Positions 60,758 to 64,000 of a stretch of 64,000 nt of DNA are shown in pieces (positions within the stretch are counted from its first letter, which is position 1; each line of letters begins with the position of its first letter). The translations under genes were made by a program, and so were the position numbers. The notes under the pieces were generated by a model that searched no databases, had not been told where the DNA came from, and saw only the letters and a program-made list of their open reading frames with translations. Location: positions 1 through 64,000 of the forward strand of contig NZ_JAHBOI010000007.1 in assembly GCF_018531425.1 (NCBI RefSeq), written 5' to 3'. Origin of the DNA: Paenarthrobacter sp. DKR-5. Its GTDB lineage: Bacteria; Actinomycetota; Actinomycetes; Actinomycetales; Micrococcaceae.

Positions 60758-60788
60758 GGAGGCCCCCGCCGCCTCGGCGGGGGCCTCC
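60758..60788 (+). terminator. Strong intrinsic terminator
   Basis: GGAGGCCCCCGCC and its exact complement form a 13-bp stem with a five-base loop, followed by TTT. It closes the preceding membrane-protein gene. Confidence 0.8.
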
Positions 60789-61100
60789 TTTGCATCCGCC
60801 GGGGCGGGCAATTCCGGGCACCGCACACATGAAAGGGCATGAGCACCCTGCCCGACACCTTCATGTACGGCCGCCCGGTCCAGTACCGCGTTACCGTTCT
60901 GGACAGCGACAACGACATCCCCAACTTTTCCCGCACCACCGACAACTACCCGGACTCCAACGGCATGTACCGCCGCCGGCGGAAAGACTTCATCCGAGAC
61001 GACATCCAGCACGGGGTGGTACTGAACAGACGCGAACCGTCACCGGCTGCGCCGGACGACACCACACCCACCAGTGCCTTTGACGGTTTAGGATCGCCAC
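60789..61100. other. Possible truncated ORF
   Basis: An ATG just after GAAAGGG opens MSTLPDTFMYGRPVQYRVTV followed by RTTDNYPDSNGMYRRRRKDF, which looks like protein, but the frame loses coding character before the next gene starts inside it. It may be the N-terminal fragment of a broken gene. No family recognised. Confidence 0.3.
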
Positions 61101-61841
61101 ATGGGCATCGAGGAGGAGTTGCAGCGCCGGCGCGACCAGAAGCAGCAGACGGCAGAAACAATGGTCAGGATGGAAGCCGAAGCGCGCCGCGTTGCCCCCA
61201 TCATTCAGGAAGAGCTCGAAGAATTCCGCAGGGCCCTGGTCAAATACCAGGTGGAACCACACATCGTGGTCGAAATGGACCACGAACACGTGCCAACGAA
61301 GAAGCGCCTGTTCGGAAAAATCACGCCGTCATACAACCGGTTCACGGCCACTCCGATCGAGCGATGCTGGGTCTTCCACAGCCTTCTTCTGTTCGACGAC
61401 GGACAGATCGCCAAGAATCCCTCAGGCGGCCAGTGGGGTGTAGGAAAAATTGAAACCTGGGATCCTGATGACAAGAACTATCATCTGCACGGTGCGCACT
61501 TACGGGAAGTTGTCAGGGACAGAGCCGGGGAGGCGCTGTCAGAGGCCGGGCTAGGCGACGAAGTCAGCTGTGACCACCTGTACGTCGGTCCGAATTTCGA
61601 GTTTGAGCTGGTGTCCTGGGAGTCTGACCTGCGGTGTCGTACAGACTGGGATGGGAATGTCATCGCGACGATCGATGAGACGAGCATCAAGTTCGAAAAC
61701 GACGTCCAGTACTTGGTCTGGAGGGACTACGAAACCAAACGCGACCCGTTGTCGAGGGTGTTCGCCGAATACATTGAAGAGAAGGGGCGCACTCCCGGTC
61801 TAGCGGCGCTCAACCACCGTCGCGGGACGACGTATTTCTGA
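61101..61841 (+). CDS. Unrecognised soluble protein
   Basis: A 246-residue protein. A coiled-coil start (MGIEEELQRRRDQKQQTAET) leads into a domain with PTKKRLFGKITPSYNRFTAT, ERCWVFHSLLLFDDGQIAKN, YHLHGAHLREVVRDRAGEAL and YLVWRDYETKRDPLSRVFAE. There is no signal or membrane helix. The sequence is clearly protein-like, with balanced composition, and ends at a TGA after GTTYF. No family or operon partner can be proposed. Confidence 0.65.
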   Translation: MGIEEELQRRRDQKQQTAETMVRMEAEARRVAPIIQEELEEFRRALVKYQVEPHIVVEMDHEHVPTKKRLFGKITPSYNRFTATPIERCWVFHSLLLFDDGQIAKNPSGGQWGVGKIETWDPDDKNYHLHGAHLREVVRDRAGEALSEAGLGDEVSCDHLYVGPNFEFELVSWESDLRCRTDWDGNVIATIDETSIKFENDVQYLVWRDYETKRDPLSRVFAEYIEEKGRTPGLAALNHRRGTTYF

Positions 61842-62420
61842 GCTGTGGCTTTTGTCTGGTTGCGATTTTGAGAGGCGGATAGCAGCTTTGGTCGGGCCGG
61901 ATTGAGCCGCGGTGAAGTGCGTTTCATTCAGATGCTCACGCCACTGCCGGAGAGCTCGTCCGCCGATTGGGGCAAGTTGTGGATCTAGTGCTGGCCTCCG
62001 CTCCGCAGTTGCCTTCCCAGTGCCAGCCGGAGCTTGGTTGTCAGGCGGGAGCGACGCGGTCGCGTAGTGAGGACTGATCAGGGCATGCCCGGCAGGGACG
62101 TTGTCGCTCGCTGGGCCGGCTGGAGCGCGTCGTCCGCCAACCGGGCATCGCCGAAGAGTCCGGGAGCCCCCCCGACGCTTCTCGCCCGGCAATTTCTCGC
62201 GCCGATGATGAAGATTATGTCAATCTATAACGGTTGATGTCGCATGCCAATTTGACGATGCCGCCCGGAGGGAGCGCTTCGATGTTGTCGACGCCAAGAG
62301 TCAGCACGCGATCCGATTCGGCGTCGTCCCGGTCTCTATGCGCGAGGCCGTCGAGCTGCACGCAGTAAGTGCTGGCAAAATGCATCCCGCCGAAGCTGTT
62401 CCAAGCGCTCTGCGAGAAAC
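61842..62420. other. Intergenic or relic region
   Basis: A plus-strand stretch reads FDDAARRERFDVVDAKSQHA then MREAVELHAVSAGKMHPAEA, possibly the remnant of a coding region, without start or stop in a sensible place. A minus-strand trace contains LAPIGGRALRQWREHLNETH. Neither is recognised. No RNA or repeat was seen. Confidence 0.25.
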
Positions 62421-63734
62421 CTACTTCGCTGCCGGATTCACGAAGATTAGCCCCTTCAGGTGCACAAGATCGGTGGTGTCCGCGAACACTGCGAGCCCAT
62501 CGGCAGTTACAGCCTCTGGCGCGGCAGACCCGGCAGGGAGGTCCGCCTTCACCACCCCCTCGGAGAGGTCGAGGTGGCCGGCGGCCACGGTCGGCCTATC
62601 GGTCGCTCCATAAATGATCCCGTCAGCTCCGGCGAACTTATAGGCGACGAATGGGCTCGCTCCACTGAGCTGCACAAAGGTTCCGTCTGCGGGGCGCAGG
62701 TACCAATTAGCCGTGCCCGCCACCACCCCACGGTAGAACGATCCCGGCAAGGCGGAAAGGGAAGTGGAATCGCAGTTTCCGTTTATCTTCTCGAACCCTC
62801 CTGCAGCGGCTCCCGTGTGCACGTTGATGGTGCGCTGGCAGCTGTCCCCTACGCTCAGGTAGGGGCCGAACGCCGGCACGGTGCTGTTCGGGTCGGTATA
62901 CCCGCCGTGGGTGAATGGCAGTCCTTCCGGGATCTGCCAGCCGGCACCAGACAGTCCTCCGTCCATCCCCTTCTGGTAAATGTCGACGCCATCGACGCGC
63001 TTCATCCAGCGGTACTCCTGGCTCGGCGGCGTGATGGTGTCGACGGAGCCCGCGGCCGGATTAATAACGTACCTTTCGTGGTTGGTGAGGAAAGAGACGG
63101 ACTCGCCGTCCATCTGTATCGCTGCGAGTCCCGGAATCTTGCCGTCGGTGTTGATGATCGGCCCCGGGGTGGTGAACACGGAGTCCGCGACAATCTTCCC
63201 CGACTCGTCCTCGATGACGACATAGTGGACAGCGCTCGGATTAGCCGCACCGTCGCCTCCCGCGGGGGCCCCGTACTGGACCATGATGAGATAAGCCTTG
63301 CCTCCGGAATAGGACGTGCCGACTGCCAGTCCGGAAAGGTTGCTACTGGACATACCCGAGGGCACCTTGGAGGCGGCGATTTGGTTGCCGTGCTGGTCGT
63401 ACGTGGAGATCGTCGCCAGCGTGTGCACCGGGGAGCTCGGTGAACCAGTCCACGACTTCGGGATGACGGCCACGGAGTGCTTCAGCCCGAACACCGAGGC
63501 TGATGGGTCCGCAATCCTCCAGCCCCCGCCACCCGCCCACCTGCTCGGCAGACGAACCGTCGTCTTCAGGCTCTGCTCGTAGTGCGGACCGAACGAATCC
63601 GCTGGAGACGCCGAGACTGAGGCTGAGCCCGTGGACGCCGAAACCGGCGCGCGGTTCGTCGTAGATGATGCGTTCGAGCACCCAGCCAGCGCAATGAGTC
63701 CGGACACAGCAACGCAGCAGGCAAAGATCTTCAA
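62421..63734 (-). CDS. Secreted lipoprotein, unknown (beta-propeller-like)
   Basis: A 437-residue protein from a TTG preceded by GGGGGAAC, giving the lipoprotein signal MKIFACCVAVSGLIALAGCS. The mature region begins with a Ser/Thr/Ala-rich linker and then consists of repeated short strands (VHTLATISTYDQHGNQIAAS, SYSGGKAYLIMVQYGAPAGG, GESVSFLTNHERYVIN, GTANWYLRPADGTFVQLSGA). The alternating strand/turn pattern suggests a beta-propeller, but no blade consensus is identified. It would sit on the outer face of the membrane. No known substrate or partner. Confidence 0.65.
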   Translation of the reverse strand: MKIFACCVAVSGLIALAGCSNASSTTNRAPVSASTGSASVSASPADSFGPHYEQSLKTTVRLPSRWAGGGGWRIADPSASVFGLKHSVAVIPKSWTGSPSSPVHTLATISTYDQHGNQIAASKVPSGMSSSNLSGLAVGTSYSGGKAYLIMVQYGAPAGGDGAANPSAVHYVVIEDESGKIVADSVFTTPGPIINTDGKIPGLAAIQMDGESVSFLTNHERYVINPAAGSVDTITPPSQEYRWMKRVDGVDIYQKGMDGGLSGAGWQIPEGLPFTHGGYTDPNSTVPAFGPYLSVGDSCQRTINVHTGAAAGGFEKINGNCDSTSLSALPGSFYRGVVAGTANWYLRPADGTFVQLSGASPFVAYKFAGADGIIYGATDRPTVAAGHLDLSEGVVKADLPAGSAAPEAVTADGLAVFADTTDLVHLKGLIFVNPAAK

Positions 63735-63905
63735 GGTTCCCCCAGGAGTGCGCGCTCCCCCGCTGGCAGCGTCCGAGAAATTTATACCAACGCCGAATCT
63801 TGCCACGCAAGAAATTACTCGTGGCGCGGGGCTAGGCGGTGAGCACCGCCTAGCTGTACTGCCCAGGCAGGTTGGTTAAGCGGCTGATGGGCGGTTGGCT
63901 GATTG

Positions 63906-64000
63906 TGTCAAGTATTTTTGGCCCCAGAGGGGCGATTGAAAGTGGCCCCAGGTTCACGGAACGTTGTTGTGGGTCTCGGGCTCGCGGGACGGTTTTCGCA
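63906..64000. mobile_element. Terminal end of an IS21-like element (partial)
   Basis: TGTCAAGTATTTTTGGCCCC is followed by a second GGCCCC copy in AAAGTGGCCCCAGGTTC. Repeated GGCCCC(AG) motifs behind a TGTCA terminus are typical of the multiple terminal repeats of IS21-type elements, which recruit IstA. The transposase itself would lie beyond the window. The assignment rests on these repeats alone. Confidence 0.45.

Overview
The window is high-GC actinobacterial DNA. GTG and TTG starts, AGGAG-type ribosome binding sites, Tat-dependent multicopper oxidases and solute-binding proteins, the AgaS/ROK sugar operon and the IS481/IS256/IS21 relics all fit an Arthrobacter or Pseudarthrobacter relative (Micrococcaceae). 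This is inference from style and gene content; no rRNA marker is present. A complete mobilisation module (MobC, relaxase, helper protein), toxin-antitoxin pairs, metal-resistance genes and many decayed insertion sequences suggest a large plasmid or a mobilisable chromosomal island.

Layout. 0-13 kb: the tail of a VIT/CCC1-like membrane protein, a Tat-exported DMFase-beta-like protein, DUF1345 and SARP/BTAD proteins, a PRC-barrel/MgtE-N-like protein, a cupin, a large P2-type cation ATPase, then a formate module (NAD-dependent formate dehydrogenase, LysR regulator, HPP membrane protein). 13-20 kb: a small YTD-repeat protein, a second LysR paralogue, a frameshifted TPR gene, a mercaptopyruvate sulfurtransferase, a pRiA4b ORF-3-like protein, an RHH antitoxin/toxin pair, an FtsX relic and a very small basic protein. 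20.6-24.9 kb: a SHOCT/cupredoxin cluster, a broken IstB, merA and a divergent merR, and an IS481 relic.

25-33 kb: one minus-strand operon encoding the membrane arm of complex I (NuoA, H, J, K, L, M, N). The electron-input and Fe-S subunits are absent; in their place is one odd protein that looks like degenerate NuoB and NuoD pieces joined by a His/Asp/Met-rich linker. 33-42.5 kb: a copper island with two multicopper oxidases, DUF305, DUF6153-like, DUF302 and SHOCT proteins, a rhodanese, a SHOCT-TPM fusion, an MDHSMPGM-tailed protein and a MarR regulator. Two CsoR-like operators are visible but no csoR gene. 43.4-46.8 kb: mobilisation genes beside a probable oriT with four 14-bp direct repeats and a palindrome.

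46.8-55.2 kb: an amino-sugar operon (solute-binding protein, two permeases, ROK kinase, AgaS-like deaminase, tagatose-6-phosphate-type kinase, tagatose-bisphosphate-type aldolase) facing a divergent DeoR regulator. It would take galactosamine to triose phosphates; neither an ABC ATPase nor a deacetylase is encoded here. 55.5-64 kb: a ZIP transporter truncated by an IS481 relic, an unrecognised protein, a GAF-EAL c-di-GMP phosphodiesterase, a RelE/antitoxin pair with a decayed relE copy beside it, three unrecognised proteins and the probable terminus of an IS21-like element at the right edge.

The most unusual content is the complex-I membrane arm without a redox arm and its fused metal-binding-like subunit, lying directly beside the copper genes.
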